A stretch of DNA of 64,000 nt from Candidatus Eisenbacteria bacterium (GTDB taxonomy: Bacteria; Eisenbacteria; RBG-16-71-46; CAIMUX01; JAHJDP01): positions 62,001 through 126,000 of the forward strand of contig JAHJDP010000023.1 in the NCBI GenBank assembly GCA_018831195.1, written 5' to 3'. This document shows positions 34,518-43,557 of this stretch, piece after piece. Position 1 is the first letter of the stretch, and each line of letters begins with the position of its first letter. The notes under the pieces are model-generated. The model was given only the letters and a program-made list of their open reading frames with translations. It ran no database searches and was not told the origin of the DNA. The translations under genes and the position numbers were made by a program.

Positions 34518-36518
34518 ATGATGTCTCAGAAAAAGCGTGAGGCGTCGACCAAAAACCGTGATCCGCAGAGGCCCGAAGTGACTCCGACCGAAAAAAACCC
34601 TGAGAAAAAGAGCCCCGCATCAGATGGCCCTTCGAGGCCCAGGAAAGAGCCCCAGCGCCATCAACCGACCCGCGAGCAACGGGATCATGTTGTCCTGCGT
34701 CTCGCCGGCGATTCGGGCGATGGGATGCAATTGACCGGAAATCAATTCACCCGCACCTCGGCCCTGTTTGGGAACGATGTCGCGACGCTGCCTGATTACC
34801 CTTCGGAAATCCGGGCGCCCAAGGGGACGCTCCCGGGTGTCAGCGCCTTCCAAATTAATTTCAGCAGCCTCGACATTCATACGCCGGGCGACCGGCCGGA
34901 TGTTTTGGTTGCGATGAATCCCGCGGCGCTGAGAGTGAATCTCACCGACCTGGAACCCGGAGCCATCATCGTGGCCAATACGGGAACCTTCATCGAGCGG
35001 GAGTTCAAGAAGGCGGGTTATACAACAAACCCCCTTGAAGATGGCAGCCTCGACGGCTTTCGCGTCATCTCCGTTGATATTTCGTATCTGACCAACCAGG
35101 CCCTCCAAGAGATCGATCTCAGCACCCAGGTCAAGGATAGCTGCAAAAACTTTTTCGCCCTCGGTCTGATGTACTGGCTCTTTAATCGCCCGATGACCGC
35201 GACCGAATCCTGGATCAAGGAAAAGTTCAAGCCTACTCCGACGCTGTGCGAAGCCAATCTCAGGGCGCTTCAGGCCGGATGGGCCTACGGCGAAGCGACC
35301 GAACTCTTTCAGAACACATACGAGGTCCCGCCGACCGTTCTTCCGCCTGGCAAATACCGGAATATCAACGGGAACTCGGCTGTGGCGCTCGGCTTGATTG
35401 CGGCGGCGCAGAAGAGCGGCAGGCCTCTTTTCTACGGCAGCTACCCGATTACGCCGGCGTCGGATATCCTTCACGAGTTAAGCCGTTATAAGAAATATGA
35501 CGTCTTGACCTTTCAGGCGGAGGATGAGATCGCCGCCATGTGCTCTACCATCGGCGCGGCCTTCGGCGGATCGATCGCGGCGACGGCGACCAGCGGCCCC
35601 GGACTCGATTTGAAAGAGGAATCGATCGGCCTGGCCTACATCATGGAACTACCGATCGTCATCATTAATGTACAACGCGGCGGACCAAGCACCGGACTTC
35701 CGACAAAAACAGAGCAATCCGATCTTTTGACGGCCATTTACGGACGGCACGGCGACGCCGATCTTCCGGTTATCGCGGCCTCTTCGCCGCCGGAGCTCTT
35801 TCACATGACCTATGAGGCCGTCCGGCTCGCCGTCAAGTATATGACGCCGATCATCCTGCTCTCGGATGGATACCTGGCCAACGGCGCGGAACCATGGAAC
35901 ATTCCAAAATATAAAGATCTCCCGCCTATCAAGGTGAACTTCCGGACCGATCCCGAAGGATTTCAACCCTATCTCCGCGACCCTATCACCTTATCACGGC
36001 CTTGGGTGGTCCCCGGCACGCCCGGAATGGAGCATCGCGTCGGCGGTTTGGAGCGGGATGCCGAAACGGGCAGCGTCTCCCAAGATCCGCTCAATCACGA
36101 GAAAATGTCAAAGCTGCGGGCCGATAAGGTGATGCGGATCGCCGATGACATTCCCCCGGCCGTCGTTGAAGGGTCGCAGGAAGGGGACATCCTCATCGTT
36201 TCATGGGGAAGCACCTATGGCCCCATACAGAGCATTGTTCAGCAATTCGTCGACGGAGGCGATACGGTGGGGCATGTCAATCTGCGCTATCTTAATCCCT
36301 TTCAGAAAAACCTCGGCGAGATTCTCAAGAGGTTCAAGCGGGTCTTGGTTTTTGAACTGAATTTCGGGCAGCTGTGCCTTTTGTTGAGAGGCCGCTTTCT
36401 GATTGACGCCAGATCCTATACAAAAGTTCAAGGCCAGCCCTTCAAACAGTTCGAAATCCACCGGGCGATTGAACGGGAATTAAAGGATATGCGTGCCGGG
36501 AAGGGAGCGGCAAAATGA
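34518..36518 (+). CDS. korA: 2-oxoacid:ferredoxin oxidoreductase, fused gamma-alpha subunit
   Basis: 666 residues from the ATG at 34518; the adjacent ATG at 34521 is equally possible (AAGGAG at 34508-34513). The first about 55 residues are a Lys/Pro-rich extension unusual for the family. Then the gamma domain (VVLRLAGDSGDGMQLTGNQF, SEIRAPKGTLPGVSAFQINF) and the alpha domain with the pyrimidine-side TPP helper GSYPITPASDILHELSRYK and AEDEIAAMCSTIGAAFGGS. The architecture is that of 2-oxoglutarate:ferredoxin oxidoreductase, which couples oxidative decarboxylation of 2-oxoglutarate to ferredoxin reduction, or runs in reverse in the reductive TCA cycle. The ATGA overlap with korB shows translational coupling. 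Cytoplasmic. Confidence 0.92.
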   Translation: MMSQKKREASTKNRDPQRPEVTPTEKNPEKKSPASDGPSRPRKEPQRHQPTREQRDHVVLRLAGDSGDGMQLTGNQFTRTSALFGNDVATLPDYPSEIRAPKGTLPGVSAFQINFSSLDIHTPGDRPDVLVAMNPAALRVNLTDLEPGAIIVANTGTFIEREFKKAGYTTNPLEDGSLDGFRVISVDISYLTNQALQEIDLSTQVKDSCKNFFALGLMYWLFNRPMTATESWIKEKFKPTPTLCEANLRALQAGWAYGEATELFQNTYEVPPTVLPPGKYRNINGNSAVALGLIAAAQKSGRPLFYGSYPITPASDILHELSRYKKYDVLTFQAEDEIAAMCSTIGAAFGGSIAATATSGPGLDLKEESIGLAYIMELPIVIINVQRGGPSTGLPTKTEQSDLLTAIYGRHGDADLPVIAASSPPELFHMTYEAVRLAVKYMTPIILLSDGYLANGAEPWNIPKYKDLPPIKVNFRTDPEGFQPYLRDPITLSRPWVVPGTPGMEHRVGGLERDAETGSVSQDPLNHEKMSKLRADKVMRIADDIPPAVVEGSQEGDILIVSWGSTYGPIQSIVQQFVDGGDTVGHVNLRYLNPFQKNLGEILKRFKRVLVFELNFGQLCLLLRGRFLIDARSYTKVQGQPFKQFEIHRAIERELKDMRAGKGAAK

Positions 36519-37627
36519 CCCCGAAAATACTCAAGCAGAAGGGCGGTTCGACCGGCGGCGGCCAGGTGCTGAAGGAACTGAAGGACTCGGGCGGCAAGGA
36601 CATTTCGGCGGCGATGACCCGGCGCGATTTCGCCAGCGCGATGAATCCGCGCTGGTGCCCCGGCTGCGGGGATTACGCCATCCTCAACGCCACACAGACG
36701 GTTATGGCCGAGATGGGCATACCGCGCGAGCGTTTTGTCATCGTCAGCGGAATCGGGTGCTCCAGCCGTTTCCCTTACTATATGAACACCTACGGGATGC
36801 ACACGATTCACGGACGGGGGCCGGCGGTGGCCTCCGGGCTCAAGGTCGCCCGGCCCGATCTGGATGTGTGGATCGCGACCGGCGACGGCGACGGATTATC
36901 GATCGGTGGGAACCACCTGATCCACATCCTGCGCCGGAACATCAATGTCAATATCCTCCTCTTCAACAACCGGATCTATGGTTTAACAAAAGGGCAGTAT
37001 TCCCCCACATCCGAATTCGGAAAGAAAACGAAATCGAGCCCTATGGGTTCGCCCGACCGTCCCTTCAACCCGCTCGCCCTCGCCCTCGGCGCCAACGCCA
37101 CCTTCGTGGCGCGGACGGTCGATCGGTACATGGGCCACATGAAAGAGGTTTTAAAGGCGGCGGCGGAACATCCCGGCACCAGCTTCGTCGAGATCCTGCA
37201 GAACTGCGTGATCTTCAATGACGGCGCCTTCGAGTATATAACCGAGAACGCGGTGCGCGAAGATCATGATCTCATTCTCGAAGAGGGCAAGCCCCTCATC
37301 TTCGGCAAAGAACGCGACAAGGGCATCCGCTTGTTGAAAGACGGCCTCGAGGTTGTGCCTCTCGGGAACGGGACCGGCGAAGAGGATCTCATGGTTCATG
37401 ATTCCACGCGGGAAGATCCCTCCGTCGCGATGATGCTGGCGCACATGGAGGATCTGCCGGGCCACACGATCGACCGCTGGCCTGTGCCGCTGGGAATATT
37501 CCGGCGCGTGAAGCATCAGACCTATGATGCGGTCGTCCATGAACAGCTCAGTGAAGCCAAGAAGAACAAAAAGGTTGATGTACAATCATTGCTCGAATCA
37601 GGCGACATGTGGGAGGTGAAAGCCTGA
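36515..37627 (+). CDS. korB: 2-oxoacid:ferredoxin oxidoreductase, beta subunit
   Basis: 370 residues; the start overlaps the korA stop (ATGA). The TPP-binding part carries NPRWCPGCGDYAILNATQTV, IGCSSRFPYYMNTYGMHTIH, the GDGDGLSIGGNHLIH metal/TPP motif and FNNRIYGLTKGQYSPTS. Cysteines for the single 4Fe-4S cluster of the beta subunit include those in CPGC and GIGCSS. It is about 60 residues longer than many KorB, with the tail after residue about 305 (EDLMVHDSTREDPSVAMMLA) being the addition. Together with korA this makes a complete KGOR-type enzyme. It ends 9 bases before the convergent TPR gene. Confidence 0.92.
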   Translation: MTPKILKQKGGSTGGGQVLKELKDSGGKDISAAMTRRDFASAMNPRWCPGCGDYAILNATQTVMAEMGIPRERFVIVSGIGCSSRFPYYMNTYGMHTIHGRGPAVASGLKVARPDLDVWIATGDGDGLSIGGNHLIHILRRNINVNILLFNNRIYGLTKGQYSPTSEFGKKTKSSPMGSPDRPFNPLALALGANATFVARTVDRYMGHMKEVLKAAAEHPGTSFVEILQNCVIFNDGAFEYITENAVREDHDLILEEGKPLIFGKERDKGIRLLKDGLEVVPLGNGTGEEDLMVHDSTREDPSVAMMLAHMEDLPGHTIDRWPVPLGIFRRVKHQTYDAVVHEQLSEAKKNKKVDVQSLLESGDMWEVKA

Positions 37628-37636
37628 GTTGCCGGT

Positions 37637-38929
37637 CTACTCCCACGAATTCACATAGTTTTCAAATCGATCCCGGTACTCCACCTCGGCGCCGGGATCG
37701 AACATAATAAGGGTCTCCACCAAGCCGTTGACGCGGTCCGGCTCTTCTTGATGCTTAATATAGAGATTCAGCAGCGTCCGTCCGGCCCAGAGCGGGAAGG
37801 GATTCTCCGCATTATCCTCATCTTCCTGCGGAGTGAACATCCGCGTGCCCAATCCGAAGGATTCATTGACCGGCGATTGATTCTTGCGTGAGAGGGAATT
37901 GTGAAAGTATTGATTCACCGCCCGTTCGAGCAGCTGCCGGGCTTCATCCACCCGGTCCAGTTTCAGATTGAGTTGGATCACCAGCATGTCGATCGGCGGC
38001 ACGACCTGGCCGGGATCGAGCCATTCGTCGAGGATGTCGAGGGATTCCTGGTACTTCCCCTGCGCCGCCAAAATCTGCGCATAGAGATGGGATGAGCCGA
38101 GATCATCCGGCGCCATCGCCGCGAGTTGCCGCGCTTCGTTTTCGGCATTCTCCACCTGCTTCAATCGCCAGAAAAGACCGGTTCGCAGTTCGGTCCGCAC
38201 CGGCCGCAAGTCCTCGGGAAGGGGCAGATCCTCGAGGATTTTCAGCGCCTCCTCATCCCGGCCGCAGGAGTACAGGGCCTGCGCCTGGTGAAAGCGGAAC
38301 ATCGGCCGGCCGGCTTCTTCGGCGGAAGCCTCGGCGAAACGATCCGACGCCTCGGCCCCCTTGCCCTCCTGCGTCAGGAGAAAGGCGTCGCGGAACACCG
38401 ATCCAAGATGGCGCAGCTCTTCAGCGCGTTCCTCCGGATAGGCGTTGAGGTAAAGCTCAAAAAGTTCATCTTTGTCTATATCGAGGGGGACGGAAGGATC
38501 CAGCTCGCACACCTCGGCGCGGCAGCCGCACGCCGGCCGGAGAACGGCTCCGCCGGATGGTTTTGTATCGACGCCGATCTCACTGTCGAGTGATTCATCC
38601 ATCCCCGGCATGAGCCTCGCCAGCATCTTTTTGGCTTCCTTCGAATCGAGATCCGCACCGGCGAGATCGACCGCGTTCCGGCAGCATTCCGCCGCCTCGA
38701 CCGGATCATTCTCGCCGAGCAGCCGTTCCGCCTCGGCAAGCTGCGCCTTTATCAATCCTTCGCGCGCCTTCTTGGATCCGTTCTCCGCCTGCATGAGGAT
38801 CATTTTGTTGTCGGTCTCTTTTTTAAGGATGGCTTTGTATTCTTTCAGGGCCTCGTAGAAAAAACCCTTGGCGAGCGCCGCGTCGGCGCTTTTTATCTTT
38901 CGCTCAGCATTGAAGAACCAGGCAGCCAT
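37637..38929 (-). CDS. Tetratricopeptide-repeat protein
   Basis: 430 residues with no signal peptide. Helical repeats are visible (ADAALAKGFFYEALKEYKAI, AEAERLLGENDPVEAAECCR, RFHQAQALYSCGRDEEALKI, AQILAAQGKYQESLDILDEW, LQLNLKLDRVDEARQLLERA-like), so TPRs run through much of the chain, with one Cys-containing stretch (ACGCRAEVC) of unknown use. It starts 21 bases downstream of the TIR-NB-ARC-TPR stop on the same strand, with GAGGA as a possible ribosome site, so it is probably in that transcript. It might be an adaptor for the TIR protein or an unrelated housekeeping gene. No function is recognised. Confidence 0.7.
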   Translation of the reverse strand: MAAWFFNAERKIKSADAALAKGFFYEALKEYKAILKKETDNKMILMQAENGSKKAREGLIKAQLAEAERLLGENDPVEAAECCRNAVDLAGADLDSKEAKKMLARLMPGMDESLDSEIGVDTKPSGGAVLRPACGCRAEVCELDPSVPLDIDKDELFELYLNAYPEERAEELRHLGSVFRDAFLLTQEGKGAEASDRFAEASAEEAGRPMFRFHQAQALYSCGRDEEALKILEDLPLPEDLRPVRTELRTGLFWRLKQVENAENEARQLAAMAPDDLGSSHLYAQILAAQGKYQESLDILDEWLDPGQVVPPIDMLVIQLNLKLDRVDEARQLLERAVNQYFHNSLSRKNQSPVNESFGLGTRMFTPQEDEDNAENPFPLWAGRTLLNLYIKHQEEPDRVNGLVETLIMFDPGAEVEYRDRFENYVNSWE

Positions 38930-38950
38930 GGAATCCTCGCTTTCTACCGC

Positions 38951-41773
38951 TCAATCCGGTTTCTCGCCGGATATTTCATACCATTCCCGCCGCGCTTCCC
39001 GCGTCCACTCGTGTTCAGGCCGCTGATCGAGAATTTTCAGGGCTTTACGAAACATCTCTTCCGTCTCTTTGCTTTTCGCCTCATACCGATAGAGACGGGC
39101 CAATTTGTGAAAAAGGCGCCCCGCCTCGAATTTTATCTCGACATCAGCCCGATCCCAGTACTGAACCGCGGGATCGAGGTATTGATGAGCGTCGTCAAGC
39201 CTCCCCATTTCCCGGTAAAGTTCGCCGAGGTTGCCCATGACTCTCATGAATTCCGCCGAGTCGTCGCCGCAGACACGGCGGCGAATCTCCAATGATTCTA
39301 TCAAGGGTTTCTCCGCCTCATCAAGCCTGTTATGGGATTGAAGCAGCAGACCGATATTATTCAGTATTCTTGCATAAGTATAACTCTCTTTACCGCTATT
39401 CTTCTCTACCACTTTAAGTGTGCGCTGATAAACTTCCATCGCCGCATCAACCGCGGCCTCAGATCCAAGGAATTCAGCATAGGTTTCCAGCGGAAAAACC
39501 ATCTCTGGGTGTTCCGGGCCGAGAGTGCCGGCGCAGAACTCGAGCGCCCGCTTTAACAAAGGCTCGGCCGCTGCATTTCGCCCCGTCTCATAATATATGA
39601 TTCCAAGCTGGGCGAGCATGTGATGAATATAGGGGAACGAAGCACTAATCTTCCCGCTTTCAAGCAGATCAACGGCCCGCTTTATCAGCGGTTCGGCGCC
39701 CTGGCAATCACCACGATCCAGCAGCCGGCTGCTGAGATTGGTCAACACTCGCGCCAGTCTTTCACTGTCAGGAAAGGAGGTCTTGTCATAGATGGCGAGC
39801 GCCCGCCGGTAAACATTTTCCGCCTTTTCCTCTTGACCTGAATCCTTCAAGGCCATGGCATAATAGTTCAGATTATCGGCCACAGACGGGCTCTCCGGTC
39901 CTGAGGCGTTCTCTTCTATCTTTACGGCCTTGAGAAAAATCTCCGCTGCCTCCTCCGCCCGGCCGCGGACTCTCAAGAGACTTTCACCGTAATTAATCAG
40001 ATAGCTGCCCATGCGGGGATCATTTTCAGGAAGGAGCCTCTTTGCCAGTTCCAGTTTCAACCCTTCCCACACCAGACTTTTGTTATACAGACCTTTTCCG
40101 TAGTACCACTTTGCCAGCTCTTCATTGAGCGAAAGGGCGGTTTCGGCCTTCAACTCTTCAGGAATGAGATTCAGAAGGAATTCCGCGTGCGGCCGAAGCC
40201 CATCCCATATATCCCAGGTTATTGGATAATGAGCATTAACCGGACCGTACGCATTGACCATTTCCAATAGATGACCCAACCAGACGGATCGCCGGTCCCC
40301 GGCGGCATTCAGCCTCTCCACCATTTGTACAAGCGAGTGAACGAGGAAGGATTGCCCGGTATTATCAACCATCGCATAGCGGGTAAGATCTTTTAGGGCG
40401 TTTCGGATCATGAAGTTATCCGATGATGATTCCTTCGCGGGTTTTGATCCGGCCGGCAGCGGGAATTCGGAAAAGTGCGCCCGGACCCTCTCCACATTTT
40501 TGATGAAGAGCTCGATAGGAATCGGCTCAGGCGAAAGAAAGGATGAAAACCGAAGCAGGGTTCTCGCCTGAGGTGACAGCTTGGCCAGAGTCGCTTTCCA
40601 GGTTGTTACGACAGAATCGGGGTATTCGGTGGATCCCAGTACGCCCTCGGCGAGACAGTCCTGGGTCGCCTCCCGGTACAACTCCAGATAATCCTCAAAA
40701 CCGAAATCGGGCCCTTCCTCGGCGACATAGGCTGCAGCCTGCTCGAGAGCCAGGGGGAGGTAACCGAGGGTTTCGGCCAACCTGTCGCACGATTCACTTT
40801 GCGCTTCCCTCCCGTATCTCCCCGTTCTTCGCAATAACAACTCCCGGGCCGGGCCGGGATCAAGGACATAGACCCGGCTCGTGCCGATCCCCGGAGACCA
40901 GGCGGTGAAGCGCGACGTTATGAGAGTGCGGCATCCTCCGCTCTTGGGAATCCAACGTTGAATCGATTCCTCATCCTCAACATTGTCCAGAACGAGAAGC
41001 CGCTCGGTGCTCCCGTTCAACTCAACAAGCGCCCTTTGCGCCAGCTTTTCCTCATCCGTCCCGTTCTCTCGCTCAGGAAATAGGAGCTTCGCTATGCCCG
41101 CATAACCACTTCGAAGACTCTCCTCCTCGCGGGCATCAACCCAGAAAATCTGGGTGTAAAGCCGCCAAAACCTCTCGGCATAATGGCGGGCCAGCGTTGT
41201 CTTCCCGATCCCCCCCATGGCGACGATCGCGTGGATTTTCCCTTGCGATAGGGCAGCCGTCGGCTCTGCATGCAAGGCTTCATGAATCCGGTTCATCTCC
41301 CGCTCGCGTCCGACAAAGTGAGGATTTACGGTGTAGCGGAGAAAGGCCATCCGTTCCGATTTGATCGGGGCCGGCCTTCGAAGATGATCGCGGATCGCCG
41401 CAAGCAGCTTCTTCCAATCAGCCGGATCAGGATCCGCCGCATCGATGCTGATATTCTGCCACCGCTTCAATGGAGGCGTGGCCACATCATCCCAATCCCC
41501 TTCACAAAGCAAAGGGATGACTACCTCGGCGCCGTAGGTTTCAAACTTGGTCCATTCGGAGTTTTTCCACCGCGGGGTGAGAATCGGGAGCACGATGCGG
41601 CTGGCCTCAACCCCCTCTTCAATCTCCGCATGCCAATTGAATCCCGCCTGGAGACGGGCCCTATCAAACCAGACTTTGAAACCGGCGGATTGCAGCCGTT
41701 GATAAAGATGTTCGGCCTGCGCCGAATCTTCAGATTGATAGCTGAGAAAAAGGTCGTAGGATGCGCTCTGCAT
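38951..41773 (-). CDS. TIR-NB-ARC-TPR protein (bacterial NLR-like STAND ATPase)
   Basis: 940 residues from the ATG at 41773 (GGGGAG six bases upstream). The TIR domain spans residues 5-145: YDLFLSYQSEDSAQAEHLYQ at its start, then SEWTKFE with Glu78 in the position of the catalytic glutamate of NAD-cleaving TIRs. The NB-ARC module follows: Walker A MGGIGKTT (186-193), Walker B LLVLDNVED (259-267), TLITSRF (283-289), and the GLPLAL-like LGYLPLALEQAAA (336-348). From about residue 560 to the end are kinesin-light-chain-like TPRs (for example NLNYYAMALKDSGQEEKAEN, NIGLLLQSHNRLDEAEKPLI). By family, TPRs sense a ligand, NB-ARC oligomerises and TIR consumes NAD or makes a cyclic ADP-ribose signal; this is inferred for the present protein. 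It is divergent from a SLOG-4TM gene, 93 bases apart. Bacterial TIR-STANDs are often antiphage abortive-infection proteins. Confidence 0.9.
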   Translation of the reverse strand: MQSASYDLFLSYQSEDSAQAEHLYQRLQSAGFKVWFDRARLQAGFNWHAEIEEGVEASRIVLPILTPRWKNSEWTKFETYGAEVVIPLLCEGDWDDVATPPLKRWQNISIDAADPDPADWKKLLAAIRDHLRRPAPIKSERMAFLRYTVNPHFVGREREMNRIHEALHAEPTAALSQGKIHAIVAMGGIGKTTLARHYAERFWRLYTQIFWVDAREEESLRSGYAGIAKLLFPERENGTDEEKLAQRALVELNGSTERLLVLDNVEDEESIQRWIPKSGGCRTLITSRFTAWSPGIGTSRVYVLDPGPARELLLRRTGRYGREAQSESCDRLAETLGYLPLALEQAAAYVAEEGPDFGFEDYLELYREATQDCLAEGVLGSTEYPDSVVTTWKATLAKLSPQARTLLRFSSFLSPEPIPIELFIKNVERVRAHFSEFPLPAGSKPAKESSSDNFMIRNALKDLTRYAMVDNTGQSFLVHSLVQMVERLNAAGDRRSVWLGHLLEMVNAYGPVNAHYPITWDIWDGLRPHAEFLLNLIPEELKAETALSLNEELAKWYYGKGLYNKSLVWEGLKLELAKRLLPENDPRMGSYLINYGESLLRVRGRAEEAAEIFLKAVKIEENASGPESPSVADNLNYYAMALKDSGQEEKAENVYRRALAIYDKTSFPDSERLARVLTNLSSRLLDRGDCQGAEPLIKRAVDLLESGKISASFPYIHHMLAQLGIIYYETGRNAAAEPLLKRALEFCAGTLGPEHPEMVFPLETYAEFLGSEAAVDAAMEVYQRTLKVVEKNSGKESYTYARILNNIGLLLQSHNRLDEAEKPLIESLEIRRRVCGDDSAEFMRVMGNLGELYREMGRLDDAHQYLDPAVQYWDRADVEIKFEAGRLFHKLARLYRYEAKSKETEEMFRKALKILDQRPEHEWTREARREWYEISGEKPD

Positions 41774-41866
41774 GAAGAACTCCCCTCGCATTTCACAGCT
41801 TTCAGTTATACCATATTCCCCTGACGGTGAGGTAGATCGGTTCGGCTCCGAGCTAAAGGATCTGAT
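41774..41866. promoter_or_regulatory. Short divergent control region of the TIR and SLOG genes
   Basis: 93 bases separate the two start codons. It must hold the ribosome sites for both genes (GGGGAG for the minus gene, AAAGGA at 41855-41860 for the plus gene) and probably their promoters. The AT-rich core near 41805-41815 (TTATACCATATT) could supply -10 elements in both directions. No clear operator palindrome is seen. Confidence 0.4.
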
Positions 41867-43474
41867 ATGACTGATGGTGAGAATCTCCGCATAGGAGTGA
41901 CCGGACATAGAATCCTTCCCAACCCCGCGGCGGCGGCCTTGGCTGTACAAAAAGCCGTCAAGGAAATCATCGCAGAGTATTTACAGAACAAAAAGCCCTC
42001 CTCTCCCGTTTTCATTCTCTCCTCCCTGGCGGAAGGCGCGGATCGAATCGCAACGCGTGAATTGCTGAGGCACCCGAATTCGGAACTTCATGCGATCCTT
42101 CCTCTCGAAATCGATGATTACATGACGGATTTCAAATCCGCCGATTCGCAGAAGGAGTTTGCGGATCTCATCGCCCTGGCCGGGAAAACCGTGATCCTTC
42201 CTTCACAAAAGGATCGGTCACGGGCCTATGAAGCCGCGGGTCACCACGTCGTCGATACCTGTGACCTGCTGATCGCTGTCTGGGACGGGCAGCCGGCGAG
42301 GGGGCGGGGCGGCACGGCGGATATTGTCGCCTATGCCCGCCGGAAGAATCGGCCCATCGTCTGGATCCACAGCGAGCATCCCGGGCAGATCATTCGTGAG
42401 CCGATACCCCCTAGATGCAAGGTAGATTGGGCGCCCATCGAAGAGGAGCGATTGAGGCGGCATGAGGTCGAAGAGAAACAGAAGCTGGAGTCGACGCTTG
42501 AAAAGAGCCTGGCCCTGGCGGCGGGCAATACGACTCCGGAGGCCGCCGCGCTTTTGAAGGAGCGCCTGCGCCGGATTTTGGAGTATTTTATTCCCACCTA
42601 TGTGAAGGCCGATCAATCCGCTATTTTCTATCAAGCCCGGCATCGGAACGCCACCAGGGCGGTTTTTCTTCTCGCCGCTTCGGCTGTCATAATCGTTTCA
42701 GCTCAATTCATATTTCATCTTCCGCATCTGCTTGTTCTGGGCGAGGTGCTGGCCATCGCGACCATCCTTACCCTATTTTATTGGAGTAACTGGAAAGGCT
42801 GGCATCGCCATTGGGTCGACTGCCGTTTGCTGGCTGAATGGATTCGCTGCGGCATCTTCGTGGACTTTTTGAGGGATGACGACTCGGATCAGGAAGGCCG
42901 TCAGTGGACATCAGAGTGGATCATCAACTCCTGGTGCATCGATCATTTTCAGGATCTCCGGATGCATCAACAGAAGCTCAAGGCATTGACGGAAGACTCT
43001 CTTCCGGTTCTCAAAGATTTTTTTAGGACGGCCTGGCTGAACGATCAGAGAGTCTTTCATGAACGAACGGCGGCAAGAGAAATTAAGAGGCATAACAGGA
43101 TCTCCCGTGCGAGTGAAGCCTGTTTCTGGATGACCTTCATTGCGGCGATCCTGCATCTCCTGCCCCATTCCCTGTATCCCGGCCTGCATGCCTATCATCA
43201 ATCAATTGCCAGGATCCTGACATTTCTTGTCATCGCCCTGCCGGCGGCAGGTTCGGCCTTTGCAGGATTGCGTTCGCATTTTCAGTATAAAAAATTGAGC
43301 AGGCGATCAGGGATGATGGCGTTCCGTCTGGAGAAACTGGATCATCAGCTTGACCGGATGAACAGCTTGGAAGAGCTCAAGGGGAAGGTTCTGACGGCGG
43401 AGTCATTGATGCTTCATGAAAACACCGATTGGCATGTGACGATCGGATCGAATCCGCCGGAGAAATTGGCGTAG
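41867..43474 (+). CDS. SLOG domain fused to a four-TM (SLATT-like) membrane module
   Basis: 535 residues; AAAGGA lies six bases before the ATG. Residues 8-170 form a SLOG Rossmann-like domain: IGVTGHR (9-15), LSSLAEGADRIATREL (51-66), LLIAVWDGQPARGRGGTADI (134-153), the nucleotide-binding loops of this family. After a charged coiled stretch (about 190-245) come two hairpins of membrane helices: about 264-283 and 287-306, then about 415-436 and 445-466, separated by a conserved-looking WHRHWVDCRLLAEW segment that is typical of SLATT effectors (SMODS and SLOG-associating 2TM). By family, the SLOG part senses a nucleotide-derived ligand and the membrane part forms a pore or perturbs the membrane. 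Adjacent to and divergent from the TIR-NB-ARC-TPR gene. Cytoplasmic sensor domain expected; no enzyme motif in the C-terminus. Confidence 0.8.
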   Translation: MTDGENLRIGVTGHRILPNPAAAALAVQKAVKEIIAEYLQNKKPSSPVFILSSLAEGADRIATRELLRHPNSELHAILPLEIDDYMTDFKSADSQKEFADLIALAGKTVILPSQKDRSRAYEAAGHHVVDTCDLLIAVWDGQPARGRGGTADIVAYARRKNRPIVWIHSEHPGQIIREPIPPRCKVDWAPIEEERLRRHEVEEKQKLESTLEKSLALAAGNTTPEAAALLKERLRRILEYFIPTYVKADQSAIFYQARHRNATRAVFLLAASAVIIVSAQFIFHLPHLLVLGEVLAIATILTLFYWSNWKGWHRHWVDCRLLAEWIRCGIFVDFLRDDDSDQEGRQWTSEWIINSWCIDHFQDLRMHQQKLKALTEDSLPVLKDFFRTAWLNDQRVFHERTAAREIKRHNRISRASEACFWMTFIAAILHLLPHSLYPGLHAYHQSIARILTFLVIALPAAGSAFAGLRSHFQYKKLSRRSGMMAFRLEKLDHQLDRMNSLEELKGKVLTAESLMLHENTDWHVTIGSNPPEKLA

Positions 43475-43557
43475 GGGCGATCATCGCCTTCCCATGTGGC
43501 CGGAGGAGCGTCCAGGCCAGCAAGAGTAGTTTGGACGATACGACTCGACCTGAAGGA

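Noticed and set aside
38951-43474. A canonical Thoeris system
   Set aside because: There is no SIR2 domain and the TIR is part of a large STAND protein, so only the logic is similar.
43476-43488. GGCGAT-C-ATCGCC palindrome between convergent genes
   Set aside because: A one-base loop cannot form the full stem and no T tract follows; too weak to call a terminator.
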